64,000 nt of DNA from Gemmatimonadaceae bacterium (GCA_019637355.1 JAHBVT010000001.1:1705192-1769191); one strand, 5' to 3'. Numbered from the stretch's first letter, positions 18,197-28,822 are shown. Translations and numbers: made by a program. The notes: a model not told the origin generated them from the letters alone.

Positions 18197-21100
18197 TCAC
18201 CGGAACTGCGTGATGATGATGACGCCCTGTCGTCCTGCGCCACCAGCCGCCTGTTGATTGTTCCCGATCGCCAGCGCGCCTGCACCGCCGGAACCGAACG
18301 CCGTGGCTGCGGCACCTGCGATGGTGGTGTTTCCCGTAGCGGCATACTGCCAGGCGCCCTTGGCACCGAGCCCGAAGAAGCTGCTGCCGCCGTCGCCACT
18401 CCCTGCAATGCCTGTGTTCGTGTTGCCGGCTCCGAGGCCACCGGTTCCACCTTGCATATTGAGGGCGCCACCGGTCGGAGTGCCGCCCGCGCCTCCGGCG
18501 CCACTGCCGTTGGTCGCCGGGCCAATGCCTTGGGCACCGCCGGCACACGTCATTCCAGCAATCGTGGTTGCGCCGCCGGCCCGACCATTCTGATTCGCAC
18601 CCGCCGCTCCTCCGGCACCCCCGGCACCGACAGTGTAGGCGTACGACGCGGCAGGCGACGTAATCAGGACGCGCGCATAGCCGCCGCCACCGCCGCCGCC
18701 AGCGCCCGCGCCACGGCTCGCAGGTTGGCTGCGCGCGCCACCGCCGCCGCCGCCGCCGCCGACGCACTCGATGAGGAGGGCGCGAACGCCTGCAGGCACA
18801 TTGAAGGTGCCGCCGCCGACGGTTGCGAGGACGGTCAATTCGCTCGGCATACCGAGGTTTGCCGCGAGTGCGTTGGCAGTGATGGTACCCGTGCCACTCG
18901 TGGTGAGTGAGGCTCCGGTACCCACCACCATCGCCGCAGTGGTATTCGTGGAACTCGTGATCGCGCTAAAGGTGCTGGGGCCGGTCGGACCCGTCGCGCC
19001 GACAGCACCCGTGGGTCCAGTTGCACCCGTGGCACCCGTCGCGCCAACGGCACCTGTGGCACCTGTGGCACCTGTCGGACCCTGCGCGCCTGTCGCCCCA
19101 GCGGCGCCCGTGGCACCCGTGGCACCCGTGGCACCCGTCGGACCAATCGCGCCGGTCGGACCAACGGCACCCGTCGCGCCAACGGCACCGGTCGCACCGG
19201 TCGGACCCTGCGCGCCTGTCGCGCCAACCGCGCCCGTGGCACCGACCGCACCCGTCGCACCAACGGCGCCGGTCGCACCGGTCGGACCCTGATTGCCCTG
19301 CGCGCCCGTCGCGCCAACCGCGCCCGTGGCACCGACCGCACCCGTGGCACCGGTGGCACCTGTGGCACCTGTGGCACCGGTCGGACCCTGGTCGCCCTGC
19401 GCGCCGGTGGCACCGACCGCGCCCGTGGCGCCAACCGCACCCGTCGCGCCAACGGCACCCGTCGCGCCAGCCGCACCCGTCGCGCCAACGGCACCCGTCG
19501 CACCAACGGCACCCGTCGCACCGACCGCACCCGTGGCACCGACCGCGCCCGTGGCGCCAACCGCACCCGTCGCGCCAACGGCACCCGTCGCACCGGTCGC
19601 ACCGGTCGGACCCTGCGCGCCTGTCGCGCCAACCGCACCGGTGGCACCAATCGCGCCCGTCGCGCCAACCGCGCCCGTGGCACCGACCGCGCCCGTGGCA
19701 CCGGTAGCACCCGTGGCACCGGTCGGACCCTGATCGCCCTGCGCACCGGTGGCACCAATCGCGCCCGTCGCGCCAACCGCGCCCGTGGCACCGACCGCAC
19801 CCGTGGCACCGGTAGCACCCGTGGCACCGGTCGGACCCTGATCGCCCTGCGCACCGGTGGCACCAATCGCGCCCGTCGCGCCAACCGCGCCCGTGGCACC
19901 GACCGCACCCGTCGCACCGACCGCACCCGTCGCACCGACCGCACCCGTCGCACCGACCGCGCCCGTGGCACCGGTCGGACCCTGCTCACCCTGCGCGCCC
20001 GTCGCCCCAACGGCACCCGTCGCGCCAGCCGCACCCGTCGCGCCAACGGCACCCGTCGCACCGACCGCGCCCGTGGCACCGGTCGGACCCTGATCGCCCT
20101 GCGCACCGGTGGCACCAATCGCGCCCGTCGCGCCAACGGCACCCGTCGCACCGACCGCGCCCGTGGCACCGGTCGGACCCTGGTCGCCCTGCGCGCCAGT
20201 CGCGCCGGTGGCACCAGCAGCGCCCGTCGCGCCAGCCGCGCCCGTCGCACCAACGGCACCCGTGGCACCGACCGCGCCCGTGGCGCCAACCGCACCCGTC
20301 GCACCGGTCGGACCCTGGTCGCCCTGCGCGCCAGTCGCGCCGGTGGCACCAGCAGCGCCCGTCGCGCCAGCCGCGCCCGTCGCACCGACCGCACCCGTGG
20401 CACCAACCGCACCCGTCGCACCGACCGCACCCGTGGCACCGGTCGGACCCTGGTCGCCCTGCGCGCCAGTCGCGCCGGTGGCACCAGCAGCGCCCGTCGC
20501 GCCAGCCGCGCCCGTCGCACCAACGGCACCCGTCGCACCAACGGCACCCGTCGCGCCAACGGCGCCCGTGGCACCGACCGCGCCCGTGGCACCGGTCGGA
20601 CCCTGATCGCCCTGCGCGCCCGTCGCACCAACGACACCCGTGGCACCGGTCGGACCCTGATCACCCTGCGCACCCGTCGCGCCCTGCGCGCCAGTCGCGC
20701 CGGTGGCACCAGCAGCGCCCGTCGCGCCACCCGCGCCCGTCGCACCGACCGCGCCGGTGGCACCGACCGCGCCCGTGGCACCGACCGCACCCGTCGCACC
20801 GGTCGCACCGGTCAGACCCTGATCGCCCTGCGCACCCGTCGCACCAACGGCACCCGTGGCACCGGTAGCACCCGTGGCACCGGTCGGACCCTGGTCGCCC
20901 TGCGCACCGGTGGCGCCAACGGCACCCGTGGCACCAACCGCGCCCGTGGCACCGGTGGCACCGGTCGGACCCTGATCGCCCTGCGCGCCCGTCGCGCCAA
21001 CCGCACCCGTGGCACCGACCGCACCCGTGGCACCGGTCGGACCCTGATCGCCCTGCGCGCCGGTGGCACCGACCGCGCCCGTGGCGCCAACCGCACCCGT

Positions 21101-23002
21101 CGCGCCAACGGCACCCGTCGCGCCAACGGCACCCGTCGCACCGGTCGCACCGGTCGGACCCTGCGCGCCTGTCGCGCCAACCGCGCCCGTGGCACCGACC
21201 GCACCCGTCGCACCGACCGCGCCCGTGGCACCGGTCGGACCCTGCTCACCCTGCGCGCCCGTCGCCCCAACGGCACCCGTGGCACCAACCGCGCCCGTGG
21301 CACCGGTGGCACCGGTGGCACCGGTGGCACCGGTCGGACCCTGATCGCCCTGCGCACCGGTGGCACCAATCGCGCCCGTCGCGCCAGCCGCGCCCGTGGC
21401 ACCGACCGCACCCGTGGCGCCGGTCGGACCCTGGTCGCCCTGCGCACCGGTGGCACCAATCGCGCCCGTCGCACCGACCGCGCCCGTGGCACCGGTCGGA
21501 CCCTGGTCGCCCTGCGCGCCGGTCGCGCCGGTGGCACCAGCAGCGCCCGTCGCGCCAGCCGCGCCCGTCGCACCGACCGCGCCGGTGGCACCGACCGCGC
21601 CCGTGGCACCGACCGCGCCCGTGGCACCGACCGCACCCGTGGCACCAACGGCACCCGTCGCACCAACGGCACCCGTCGCGCCAACGGCGCCCGTGGCACC
21701 GACCGCGCCCGTGGCACCGACCGCACCGGTCGCACCGGTCGCACCGGTCGCACCGGTCAGACCCTGATCGCCCTGCGCACCCGTCGCACCCTGCGCACCG
21801 GTGGCACCAACCGCGCCCGTGGCACCGACCGCACCCGTCGCACCGACCGCACCCGTCGCACCGACCGCACCCGTGGCACCGACCGCACCCGTGGCACCGA
21901 CCGCGCCCGTGGCACCGGTCGGACCCTGGTCGCCCTGCGCGCCAGTCGCGCCCTGCGCACCGGTGGCACCAGCAGCGCCAGCCGCACCGGTCGCACCAAC
22001 GGCACCCGTGGCACCGACCGCACCCGTGGCGCCGGTCGGACCCTGGTCGCCCTGCGCACCCGTCGCGCCCTGCGCACCGGTGGCACCAACCGCGCCCGTG
22101 GCGCCAGCCGCACCGGTCGCACCGACCGCACCCGTGGCACCAACCGCACCCGTCGCACCAACGGCACCCGTCGCACCGACCGCGCCGGTGGCACCGACCG
22201 CGCCCGTGGCACCGGTCGGACCCTGGTCGCCCTGCGCGCCAGTCGCGCCGGTGGCACCAGCAGCGCCAGCCGCACCGGTCGCACCGGTCCCACCGGTCGC
22301 ACCGGTCGCACCCTGGTCGCCCTGCGCGCCAGTCGCGCCCTGCGCACCGGTGACACCAGCTGCGCCCGTGGCGCCAGCAGCGCCCGTGGCACCAACGGCA
22401 CCCGTCGCACCGACCGCACCCGTGGCACCGGTCGGACCCTGGTCGCCCTGCGCACCCGTCGCGCCCTGCGCACCGGTGGCACCAGCAGCGCCCGTCGCGC
22501 CAGCCGCACCGGTCGCACCAACCGCACCCGTGGCACCAACCGCACCCGTCGCACCGGTCGGTCCCTGGACGCCCTGCGCACCCGTGGCACCGGCTGCGCC
22601 CGTGGCACCCGTCGCGCCGGTCGGACCCTGATCGCCCTGCGCACCGGTGGCACCCGTCGCACCAACGGCACCCGTCGCACCGACCGCACCCGTCGCACCC
22701 GTCGCACCCGCATCTCCGCTACCGAGCACGCGCCAGGAAAACTCTACGTGGCTGGGAGCCAAGCACGTCGCGCGCAAGCCGGGAGCCTTAATGCGGTACA
22801 CGGTACCAGTTGCAGGCACGTAGCACGCGACTAGGACGGAATCCGTTGGCGCACCCTGCGCTGCGGCGGGCTGTGCCAAGACAAGAGATGCGAGTCCCAG
22901 GATGCCCAAAGCCCACGCGTGGAAGCGTGAGCCGGCCCACCGGAGGAATGGCAGCGAATGCATCCGCGCGGAAACGTCAGAACTTTGGGGCAGGGTCATC
23001 AC
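18197..23002 (-). CDS. Secreted collagen-like protein with glycine-rich C-terminal domain
   Basis: 1601 aa counting from GTG 23002 (ATG 22999 next; a further Met 13 codons in). Residues ~28-49 are the hydrophobic core and A-A-A-Q cleavage site of a signal peptide. A short globular part with two cysteines (60, 80) follows. Residues 96-1342 are an unbroken Gly-X-Y collagen domain, about 415 triplets, dominated by GAT, GAV and GAA with interspersed G-A-Q-G-D-Q-G-P-T blocks. Charged residues are nearly limited to D/E in those blocks and Thr is the main Y residue, as in spore-surface BclA. The last 259 residues form a Gly-rich domain ([15 protein letters not shown], then poly-Gly, ending G-V-I-I-I-T-Q-F-R) as found at the C-termini of phage-tail and filament proteins, likely for trimerisation. 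Translationally coupled to the lipoprotein upstream. Confidence 0.93.
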   Translation of the reverse strand: MMTLPQSSDVSARMHSLPFLRWAGSRFHAWALGILGLASLVLAQPAAAQGAPTDSVLVACYVPATGTVYRIKAPGLRATCLAPSHVEFSWRVLGSGDAGATGATGAVGATGAVGATGATGAQGDQGPTGATGATGAAGATGAQGVQGPTGATGAVGATGAVGATGAAGATGAAGATGAQGATGAQGDQGPTGATGAVGATGAVGATGAAGATGAAGVTGAQGATGAQGDQGATGATGGTGATGAAGAAGATGATGAQGDQGPTGATGAVGATGAVGATGAVGATGAVGATGAVGATGAAGATGAVGATGAQGATGAQGDQGPTGATGAVGATGAVGATGAAGAAGATGAQGATGAQGDQGPTGATGAVGATGAVGATGAVGATGAVGATGAVGATGAVGATGAQGATGAQGDQGLTGATGATGATGAVGATGAVGATGAVGATGAVGATGAVGATGAVGATGAVGATGAVGATGAVGATGAAGATGAAGATGATGAQGDQGPTGATGAVGATGAIGATGAQGDQGPTGATGAVGATGAAGATGAIGATGAQGDQGPTGATGATGATGATGAVGATGAVGATGAQGEQGPTGATGAVGATGAVGATGAVGATGAQGPTGATGATGAVGATGAVGATGAVGATGAVGATGAQGDQGPTGATGAVGATGAVGATGAQGDQGPTGATGATGAVGATGAVGATGAQGDQGPTGATGATGATGAVGATGAQGDQGLTGATGATGAVGATGAVGATGAVGATGAGGATGAAGATGATGAQGATGAQGDQGPTGATGVVGATGAQGDQGPTGATGAVGATGAVGATGAVGATGAVGATGAAGATGAAGATGATGAQGDQGPTGATGAVGATGAVGATGAVGATGAAGATGAAGATGATGAQGDQGPTGATGAVGATGAVGATGAVGATGAAGATGAAGATGATGAQGDQGPTGATGAVGATGAVGATGAIGATGAQGDQGPTGATGAVGATGAVGATGAAGATGAVGATGAQGEQGPTGATGAVGATGAVGATGAVGATGAVGATGAVGATGAIGATGAQGDQGPTGATGATGATGAVGATGAVGATGAIGATGAQGDQGPTGATGATGATGAVGATGAVGATGAIGATGAVGATGAQGPTGATGATGAVGATGAVGATGAVGATGAVGATGAVGATGAVGATGAAGATGAVGATGAVGATGAVGATGAQGDQGPTGATGATGATGATGAVGATGAVGATGAQGNQGPTGATGAVGATGAVGATGAVGATGAQGPTGATGAVGATGAVGPTGAIGPTGATGATGATGAAGATGAQGPTGATGATGAVGATGATGATGPTGAVGATGPTGPSTFSAITSSTNTTAAMVVGTGASLTTSGTGTITANALAANLGMPSELTVLATVGGGTFNVPAGVRALLIECVGGGGGGGGARSQPASRGAGAGGGGGGGYARVLITSPAASYAYTVGAGGAGGAAGANQNGRAGGATTIAGMTCAGGAQGIGPATNGSGAGGAGGTPTGGALNMQGGTGGLGAGNTNTGIAGSGDGGSSFFGLGAKGAWQYAATGNTTIAGAAATAFGSGGAGALAIGNNQQAAGGAGRQGVIIITQFR
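18977..22717. repeat. 3.7-kb low-complexity tandem repeat encoding Gly-X-Y triplets
   Basis: Degenerate 9- and 18-bp units encode G-A-T-G-A-V and G-A-T-G-A-A. Longer blocks of several hundred bp recur almost unchanged (for example around 20180-20560, three similar copies), suggesting growth by unequal recombination or slippage. Copy number is likely variable between strains and hard to assemble with short reads. The opposite strand and the shifted frames stay open here only because of the biased composition. Confidence 0.9.
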
Positions 23003-23421
23003 CGTATCGCCGGAATGTCGACTACGATCTCGAACAACTGGGCCGTCTCAACAAGCGCGAGGGAGAGCGCGGTAACGTCCGCGGCGTCTGCCCGATCGAG
23101 ACTTCCCGACTCGGAAGCATAGTCAGTCAGCACGGAACGCAGCAGTCGCGTCCGAAAGCGCGCCGACCGAGCGTCGTTGCGAATCAGCGCTAGCTCAATC
23201 TCTTGAAGGTCATCGCTCACGCGAGCCCGAACGGGAGCGGCCACGATCCCCGCCACCAGCCGGGCACGCGCATCCTGCACCACCGGAAGCACGCGCGCCA
23301 CCGCCGCCGCGTCCATCGGCCGCGGGGCCGTCGGACCGTCACCGCACGCGCCAATAGCCAGCAACGCGACCAAGGCCACGGCGGCGCGAGCGCGTACGCG
23401 CATACGAAGACCCGCGATCAT
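22999..23421 (-). CDS. Small lipoprotein upstream of collagen-like gene, unknown
   Basis: 140 aa. Lipoprotein signal with lipobox A-I-G-A-C near residue 26, then G-D-G-P-T-A-P. The remainder is helical and rich in Ala, Arg and Asp ([19 protein letters not shown]). It starts inside the stop of the barrel protein gene (ATGA) and ends at TGATG with the collagen-like gene, so the three are one translationally coupled operon. No family recognised; a role in anchoring or exporting the collagen-like protein is a guess from position. Confidence 0.72.
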   Translation of the reverse strand: MIAGLRMRVRARAAVALVALLAIGACGDGPTAPRPMDAAAVARVLPVVQDARARLVAGIVAAPVRARVSDDLQEIELALIRNDARSARFRTRLLRSVLTDYASESGSLDRADAADVTALSLALVETAQLFEIVVDIPAIR

Positions 23422-24491
23422 CGGGCCACCGCGTTACTGCGCTGCACCACGTGGCCCACCGGCACCGCGACGCCCGCCACCAGGGCCCATCCCGAGTTCC
23501 GAACGTCAAGCGGCACCCCAATCGACGCGAGGCCTCGGACAAATCGTGCACCAAACTCAAACTGCGTCCGGCCGAGAGCCATCACGCCGCCCGCGCCCAG
23601 AATCATCCCGGCATCCCACGTGCGCGGGGCACCAAACCCACCATCGCAGGACTCCGACTCGCTCGTCGACCCCACCGAGAGCCGCACGTCGCAATCGAGC
23701 ATGAACGCAACCACCGGCCCGCCGTAGACGACAGGAACAACCGACGGCAGCATCGGCAATCGCTGCGCAAGTTCGTATCGGGCCAGCAGCGGGAGTTCAA
23801 TCCGGTTCATCGCCAGCACCACGGTGGTGACGCCAGCGGCAGACTGGCCTCCGCGCTGCACGAAACTCACACCGGTGCGAACACTCCAGCGCTCGGCCAT
23901 CGTGCGCTCGACAAAGGTGCCGAACGTGGCCGCCGCTCGACCTTCATCGAACCCCGCCGTCTGCCCGGCAAGAAACGACAGACCGCCGCCGCTCTCCACT
24001 CCCGCGAACCAACGCGTGGCAGTGGTCAGCCCCTTGGGGCGCGTGCAGGCGTCCTGCTCCGCCATTTCCACGGCCGCCTCGGCGTCCGCGCGGGGAATCC
24101 GGAGCAGAATCGGCACCGTCGTCGTCGCACCGTGATCGCCACGGAACACCACATCGGCGGCGTCATAGATGCCACTTGGCGCGTCCGCCGGTACCACCAG
24201 CGTCAACCAAATGTTCGCTTCGGCCCCCCGCGCCAGCGCGGCGGCCTCGGGCACGACGTCGGCCCTACCGACCGGGTGCACGCTCACCGTCACCTTGCGG
24301 GCAGTGCGGTGCAACTCGGGAATCGGAATGGACAGTGTCACGCACTGGGTCGGCGCACAGGCAGCACTGGGTCGCGCCGAGGCCGTGACGGGTCCCACAA
24401 GCGCCGAAGCACGCTGTGGACCTGCGATGGTCGCGAATGCGACCAGCGCGAATAATCCGTGCACGACAACTTTGGCTTGCAGTCTCAGCAT
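23418..24491 (-). CDS. Secreted protein with C-terminal outer-membrane beta-barrel domain
   Basis: 357 aa. Signal peptide in residues 1-30. Residues ~45-150 look like an immunoglobulin-type beta domain (V-T-V-S-V-H-P, I-W-L-T-L-V-V-P-A-D-A-P-S-G-I-Y). From about residue 165 the sequence alternates like an outer-membrane barrel of the PorT/OMP_b-brl_2 type: G-V-E-S-G-G-G-L, V-E-R-T-M-A-E-R-W-S-V-R-T-G-V, I-E-L-P-L-L-A-R-Y-E-L, ending G-W-A-L-V-A-G-V-A-V-P-V-G-H. First gene of the collagen operon, so it may anchor or translocate the collagen-like protein (inference). Confidence 0.8.
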   Translation of the reverse strand: MLRLQAKVVVHGLFALVAFATIAGPQRASALVGPVTASARPSAACAPTQCVTLSIPIPELHRTARKVTVSVHPVGRADVVPEAAALARGAEANIWLTLVVPADAPSGIYDAADVVFRGDHGATTTVPILLRIPRADAEAAVEMAEQDACTRPKGLTTATRWFAGVESGGGLSFLAGQTAGFDEGRAAATFGTFVERTMAERWSVRTGVSFVQRGGQSAAGVTTVVLAMNRIELPLLARYELAQRLPMLPSVVPVVYGGPVVAFMLDCDVRLSVGSTSESESCDGGFGAPRTWDAGMILGAGGVMALGRTQFEFGARFVRGLASIGVPLDVRNSGWALVAGVAVPVGHVVQRSNAVAR

Positions 24492-24877
24492 TTGCAGACG
24501 GGGCGAAGGCAGGCCGAACGCGTCAAGTGAACAGTTTCACGAACCAGCAACCCTCAAGAACGGATGCAGCGCACAAGTTCGCGACAGTACTGTCTTCCGC
24601 ATCCGTATCACAACTCACACCAACATCTTACCACTCGAAATACCGCAATTTGGTACGCCTGCTCACAAAAGACACACTGACAATAAAATCGTCACTTACG
24701 CATCGCGACGGGAACCTAAACAGCCCTCCCCGCTGACGCAAAGGGCCTAGGTCACTTCGTGACACCTCTCTCCGTTGTTCACTCTCCGCTCACCCCACAC
24801 GGGGCGACGTGCCCCGCGCCGGTTGTCTCCCGCCTCGGGCTCAGTATCCTTCCAGCGACCCCTTCAAGGACTTGTTC
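24492..24877. other. 386-bp divergent promoter region, no gene seen
   Basis: Lies between the collagen operon (minus) and the transhydrogenase operon (plus). The stretch ~24540-24720 is A/T-richer. A weak candidate promoter for the plus strand is TTGTCT (24823-24828), 16 nt, TATCCT (24845-24850), which would give a short leader ending in AAGGA before the GTG at 24878. Hairpins near 24751 and 24810 have no T tract. No coding frame is supported. Confidence 0.5.
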
Positions 24878-25972
24878 GTGATTCTGGGCGTGCCGCAGGA
24901 ACGCGCCGGCACCGAGCGCCGGGTGGCCCTCATTCCCGAAAGCGTGGGCCGCCTCACGAAGGCCGGCGTCACTGTCCGCGTCGAACACGGCGCCGGTGCC
25001 GCCGCCGGCTTTCCAGACGCGGCATACGAGACGGCAGGCGCCGAGCTCAGCTCCGCAGCCGATGCCCTCGTCGCGGACTTGGTCTGCAAGGTGCAGAAGC
25101 CCACCGCCGCCGAGATCACGCAAATGCGCCAAGGGGCGCATCTCGTTTCACTGCTCGCGCCCTCGACCAGCGCCGGCACGATCGCCGCCCTCGAACAGCG
25201 CGGCGTCTCAGCCTTCGCGCTCGAGCTGGTGCCGCGCGTCACGCGCGCCCAATCAATGGACGTGCTCTCCTCGCAGGCCACGGTCGCGGGCTACAAGGCG
25301 GTGCTGATCGCGGCGTCGGCGTCGCCGAAGTTCCTGCCGATGCTCACGACGGCCGCGGGCACGATTGCCCCATCGAAGTGCTGCATTCTCGGCGCCGGCG
25401 TGGCGGGATTGCAGGCCATCGCCACGGCGCGGCGTTTGGGCGCGGTGGTGAGTGGCTTCGACATCCGGGCGGCGGCGGCGGAGCAGATTCGCTCACTGGG
25501 CGCGACGGTGGTCGCGCAGGACCTGATCGCCGCGGACAGCGAGACGGCGGGCGGATACGCGAAGGAGCAGTCCAAGGAACAGCAGGAAGCAATCCGGCAG
25601 GCGCTTCGCGACCACCTCAAAGGGATGGACATCGTCATCACGACGGCGCAGATCCCGGGCAGGGCGGCGCCGCGCCTGATCTCCACGGACACGGTGCGCA
25701 CGATGGCCCCGGGCGCGATCATCGTGGACCTGGCAGCGGAGAGCGGCGGCAACTGCGAAGCCACGAAGGCCGGCGAGACAGTGGACGTCGCCGGCGTGCA
25801 GGTGATCGGCCCGGTGAACCTGCCGGCCTCGATGCCCTTCCACGCCTCGCAAATGCTCTCGCGCAACATCCTGACCTTCGTGCAGCACCTGCTCACCAAG
25901 GAAGGCACACTCAACGTGGACCGCGCTGACGAGATCACGGGCGCGATGCTGGTCACCGGGAGGTCCGCATAA
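24878..25972 (+). CDS. pntAA: NAD(P) transhydrogenase subunit alpha, NAD(H)-binding part
   Basis: 364 aa from GTG 24878, preceded by AAGGA 9 bp upstream; the conserved N-terminus (I-L-G-V-P-Q-E-R-A-G-T-E-R-R-V-A-L) begins right there. Domain I of the proton-translocating transhydrogenase, which passes hydride between NADH and NADP. The NAD Rossmann motif is I-L-G-A-G-V-A-G-L-Q-A-I; the R-Q-D contact region is present as F-D-I-R-A-A-A-A-E-Q, and the late G-N-C-E-A-T-K-A-G motif matches alanine-dehydrogenase/PNT enzymes. Alpha is split into two genes, as in Rhodospirillum. Stop and next start overlap (TAATG). Confidence 0.96.
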   Translation: MILGVPQERAGTERRVALIPESVGRLTKAGVTVRVEHGAGAAAGFPDAAYETAGAELSSAADALVADLVCKVQKPTAAEITQMRQGAHLVSLLAPSTSAGTIAALEQRGVSAFALELVPRVTRAQSMDVLSSQATVAGYKAVLIAASASPKFLPMLTTAAGTIAPSKCCILGAGVAGLQAIATARRLGAVVSGFDIRAAAAEQIRSLGATVVAQDLIAADSETAGGYAKEQSKEQQEAIRQALRDHLKGMDIVITTAQIPGRAAPRLISTDTVRTMAPGAIIVDLAAESGGNCEATKAGETVDVAGVQVIGPVNLPASMPFHASQMLSRNILTFVQHLLTKEGTLNVDRADEITGAMLVTGRSA

Positions 25973-26268
25973 TGGAAGCCCTCATCGGCGGAATCGTCGT
26001 CTTCGTCCTGGCCACCTTCCTCGGCGCATCGCTGATCGGTCGCGTGCCGCCCACGCTGCACACGCCGCTGATGTCAGGGGCCAATGCGGTCTCGGGCATC
26101 ACGATCGTCGGCGCAGTGCTGGTGGCCGGCGCGGGATTCGGCTGGCTCTCTGACGTACTCGGCTTCCTGGCCATCGTCTTCGCGATGATGAACGTGGCCG
26201 GCGGCTACGCGGTCACGGACCGGATGCTGCAGATGTTCCGCAAGGCCCCGACGGAGGACGCCAAGTGA
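25972..26268 (+). CDS. pntAB: NAD(P) transhydrogenase subunit alpha, membrane part
   Basis: 98 aa with three to four membrane helices. Provides the alpha-side helices of the proton channel. The H-T-P-L-M-S-G-A-N-A-V-S-G-I motif is the conserved core of this small subunit, and G-G-Y-A-V-T-D-R-M-L-x-M-F is its usual end. Overlaps pntAA by one base and pntB by GTGA. Confidence 0.96.
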   Translation: MEALIGGIVVFVLATFLGASLIGRVPPTLHTPLMSGANAVSGITIVGAVLVAGAGFGWLSDVLGFLAIVFAMMNVAGGYAVTDRMLQMFRKAPTEDAK

Positions 26269-27656
26269 TCGCCCCGTGGCTGGTCCGCCTGCTCTACCTC
26301 GCGGCCGCGATCCTCTTCATCCTCGGCCTCAAGCGCCTGCAGTCACCGGACACGGCGCGCGTGGGCAACCGCATCTCGGCGACGGGAATGCTGCTGGCGA
26401 TCATCGTGACGTTGCTGGACCGAAGCATCGTGGGGTACACGACGATCATCGCCGGCATCGTGGTGGGCGGCACGATAGGCCTGACGATGGCGCTGCGCGT
26501 GCAGATGACGGCGATGCCGCAGATGGTGGCGCTGCTCAACGGCTCCGGCGGCGGCGCCTCGCTGCTGGTGGCCACGGCGGAGTTCCTGCACGTGGAAGAA
26601 CGCGGCGGGATGATGACCACGGACGCGAGCATCGCGACGATGCTGGGCGTGCTCATCGGCGCGGTGACGGTCACGGGCAGCATCGTCGCCTTCGCCAAGC
26701 TGCAGGAGCTGATCTCGGGTCGCGCGGTGGTCTTCGCCTTCCAGAAGACGCTCAACGCCCTGCTCTTCCTCACGGTGCTGGGGCTGGGCATTTGGCTGGT
26801 CGTGGACGGGAGCGCGCCGACGGCGGCCTTCTATACGGTCATCGGCATCGCCTTGCTGATGGGCATCCTGCTCACGATCCCGATCGGCGGCGCGGATATG
26901 CCGGTGGTGATCTCGGTGCTGAACTCGTACTCGGGCCTCGCCGCGGCGCTCACGGGCTTCGTGATCGGCAACGAGGTGCTGGTGGTCTCGGGCGCGCTGG
27001 TCGGCTCGAGCGGCATCATCCTCTCGCAGATTATGTGCAAGGCGATGAACCGCTCGCTGGCCAACGTGCTCTTCGGCGGCTTCGGCGCAACGGTCAGCGC
27101 CAGCGGCAAGAGCGCCGAGGGCCTGACGGTCAAGACGACGAACGTGGAAGAGGCGGCGCTGATGCTGGCGTATGCGCAGCAGGTGATCATCGTGCCGGGC
27201 TACGGCCTCGCGGTGGCGCAGGCGCAGCACCAGGTGCGCGAGCTGATGGACCTGGTGGAGAAGCGCGGCGGCACGGTGAAGTTCGCGATCCACCCGGTGG
27301 CCGGCCGTATGCCGGGCCATATGAACGTGCTGCTGGCCGAGGCGAACGTCCCGTATGACAAGCTCATCGATATGGACGAGATCAACCCGGAGTTCGAACG
27401 CACGGACGTGGCGTTGGTGATCGGCGCCAACGACGTGGTGAACCCGGCGGCACGCACTGACCAGTCGTCACCGATATTCGGGATGCCGATCCTCAATGCC
27501 GACCACGCGCGCCGCGTGATCGTGATGAAGCGCGGGATGAGCGCGGGCTTCGCGGGCATCGAGAACGAGCTGTTCTACAACGACAACACGCAGATGCTGT
27601 TCGGGAACGCGAAGGACACGTTGGTGAAGCTGGTGTCGGAGGTGAAGCAGGTGTAG
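26265..27656 (+). CDS. pntB: NAD(P) transhydrogenase subunit beta
   Basis: 463 aa from GTG 26265 (GTGA overlap). Eight to nine membrane helices form the proton channel in residues ~1-270, including N-G-S-G-G-G-A-S. The NADP(H)-binding domain III follows with I-V-P-G-Y-G-L-A-V-A-Q-A-Q, H-P-V-A-G-R-M-P-G-H-M-N-V-L-L-A-E-A and G-A-N-D-V-V-N-P-A-A. Full length for the family. Third gene of the pnt operon, which supplies NADPH at the expense of proton motive force. Many C-ending codons before Met are replaced by T-ending ones here, avoiding CATG. Confidence 0.97.
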   Translation: MIAPWLVRLLYLAAAILFILGLKRLQSPDTARVGNRISATGMLLAIIVTLLDRSIVGYTTIIAGIVVGGTIGLTMALRVQMTAMPQMVALLNGSGGGASLLVATAEFLHVEERGGMMTTDASIATMLGVLIGAVTVTGSIVAFAKLQELISGRAVVFAFQKTLNALLFLTVLGLGIWLVVDGSAPTAAFYTVIGIALLMGILLTIPIGGADMPVVISVLNSYSGLAAALTGFVIGNEVLVVSGALVGSSGIILSQIMCKAMNRSLANVLFGGFGATVSASGKSAEGLTVKTTNVEEAALMLAYAQQVIIVPGYGLAVAQAQHQVRELMDLVEKRGGTVKFAIHPVAGRMPGHMNVLLAEANVPYDKLIDMDEINPEFERTDVALVIGANDVVNPAARTDQSSPIFGMPILNADHARRVIVMKRGMSAGFAGIENELFYNDNTQMLFGNAKDTLVKLVSEVKQV

Positions 27657-27680
27657 GACGGATGACGGATGACGGATGCG
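27656..27680. repeat. GACGGATGAC direct-repeat array
   Basis: Three head-to-tail copies of a GACGGAT(GAC) unit between pntB and the convergent glycosyltransferase gene. It shares 17 bases with the left arm of the inverted repeat at 8732-8786. Confidence 0.6.
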
Positions 27681-27682
27681 TA

Positions 27683-28822
27683 CTACTTGGCGTAGGTACG
27701 GCTGCGCCACTGGCGTGGGCGGCGCAGGGAGCTGAGGACCAGCCGTAGCGCGGCGAGTGGGTCCGCGAGTGGAGACAGCCACCACGTGAGGCCACGGCGT
27801 TCGTAGCTCGGGGCGAGCCCGAGCAGGAGCAGGAGGCGCGCGGTGAGCAGGGTGATGGTGCTTGCGGGAAGCACGGTTCTTGCCACTCCCTCTGGCATTC
27901 GTTGCCAATTCAAGTAGAGGGCAAGCGCCAGCGGCCACTGCAGGCCCTGCGCGAGCACCACGAATAGCGTGTCCCACACCTGGCGCAGCCTCGTCGTCGC
28001 GTCCTTGAGGTCCAGCGACCTTCCCCACTCGCGCCACATCTGCGCGATGCCGCTGTAGCTGCGCACGCGGTAGAGCCGCGAGCCATCGAGGAAGCCGACA
28101 CGCACACCGCGGCCGGCAAGGAAGCGCACGAGGCTCACATCCTCGGCGAAGGAATCGCGCACGGGCTCATAGCCGCCGTTGGCGCGAATGACGTCGCGTC
28201 GCGCGAGGAAGCACTGGCCGTTCGCGAGCACGCGCTCGGGCGTGCCCCGCGGGTCGCCGACGGCGCCGGACCGATAGATGAGCGTGACGAGCAGCGCCGG
28301 CTGCAGCCAGCGCTCGGCGGCCGTTTGCCCATCGAAGCGCGGGGCAAAGGACACCACATCAAAACCCTCGCGCTGCGCGGCAGCCAGCACGGCGGCGGCA
28401 CAGCCGGGAACGGCCTCGGTATCGGCATCCATTCCGAGCACCCAGGGCTGGCTGGCCTGCTCCGTGCCGTACTGCAGGGCCCAGGCCTTGCCAATCCAGC
28501 CGGGCGGCAGCGGCGGATCGGTGAGCAACCGGATGCGTGCGTCCTGCGCGGCGGCGGCGGCTACGAGTTCGCACGTGCCGTCGGTGGACCCAGAGTCGAC
28601 GACGAGAATCTCGCGCAACGGCGCGCCCTGTGCCTGGAGCCCGCGCAGGCAGGGGGCGATACGCTGCGCCTCGTTCAACGTCGCAACGACGATCGTGAGA
28701 CCTTCCCCGTCGAGGCCCTCCGGCCGCGGGGCCTCGGGCGGGCGGCGCGCTCGGCCTCCACTGAGCCGCCGGAGCAGCGTCAGCGCGAGCAGGGCCTGCA
28801 GCACGGCGAGGGCGGTCAGCAT
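27683..28822 (-). CDS. GT2 glycosyltransferase, carotenoid/hopanoid type
   Basis: 379 aa. One N-terminal membrane helix (2-18), a GT2 catalytic domain and two to three C-terminal membrane segments. V-V-A-T-L-N-E-A near residue 45, V-V-D-S-G-S-T-D-G-T, then P-P-G-W-I-G-K-A-W-A-L and G-M-D-A-D-T are the arrangement seen in CruC/CrtQ-like carotenoid glycosyltransferases and HpnB-like hopene-associated enzymes; the acceptor-side E-D-V-S motif is present. It may glycosylate a membrane terpenoid, but no carotenoid or hopanoid genes are nearby, so the acceptor is open. Convergent with pntB. Confidence 0.85.
   Translation of the reverse strand: MLTALAVLQALLALTLLRRLSGGRARRPPEAPRPEGLDGEGLTIVVATLNEAQRIAPCLRGLQAQGAPLREILVVDSGSTDGTCELVAAAAAQDARIRLLTDPPLPPGWIGKAWALQYGTEQASQPWVLGMDADTEAVPGCAAAVLAAAQREGFDVVSFAPRFDGQTAAERWLQPALLVTLIYRSGAVGDPRGTPERVLANGQCFLARRDVIRANGGYEPVRDSFAEDVSLVRFLAGRGVRVGFLDGSRLYRVRSYSGIAQMWREWGRSLDLKDATTRLRQVWDTLFVVLAQGLQWPLALALYLNWQRMPEGVARTVLPASTITLLTARLLLLLGLAPSYERRGLTWWLSPLADPLAALRLVLSSLRRPRQWRSRTYAK

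Noticed and set aside
18771..22631. Long plus-strand frames (A-P-V-A-P-T repeats) and Arg-rich minus frames across the collagen region
   Set aside because: They are shadows of the Gly-X-Y repeat codons. No ribosome-binding sites or starts of note; the frame with signal peptide, G-X-Y periodicity and C-terminal domain is the real one.
18977..22717. CRISPR-like regular repeats
   Set aside because: Units are 9-18 bp and contiguous with no unique spacers, in frame with a collagen protein, and no cas genes are present.
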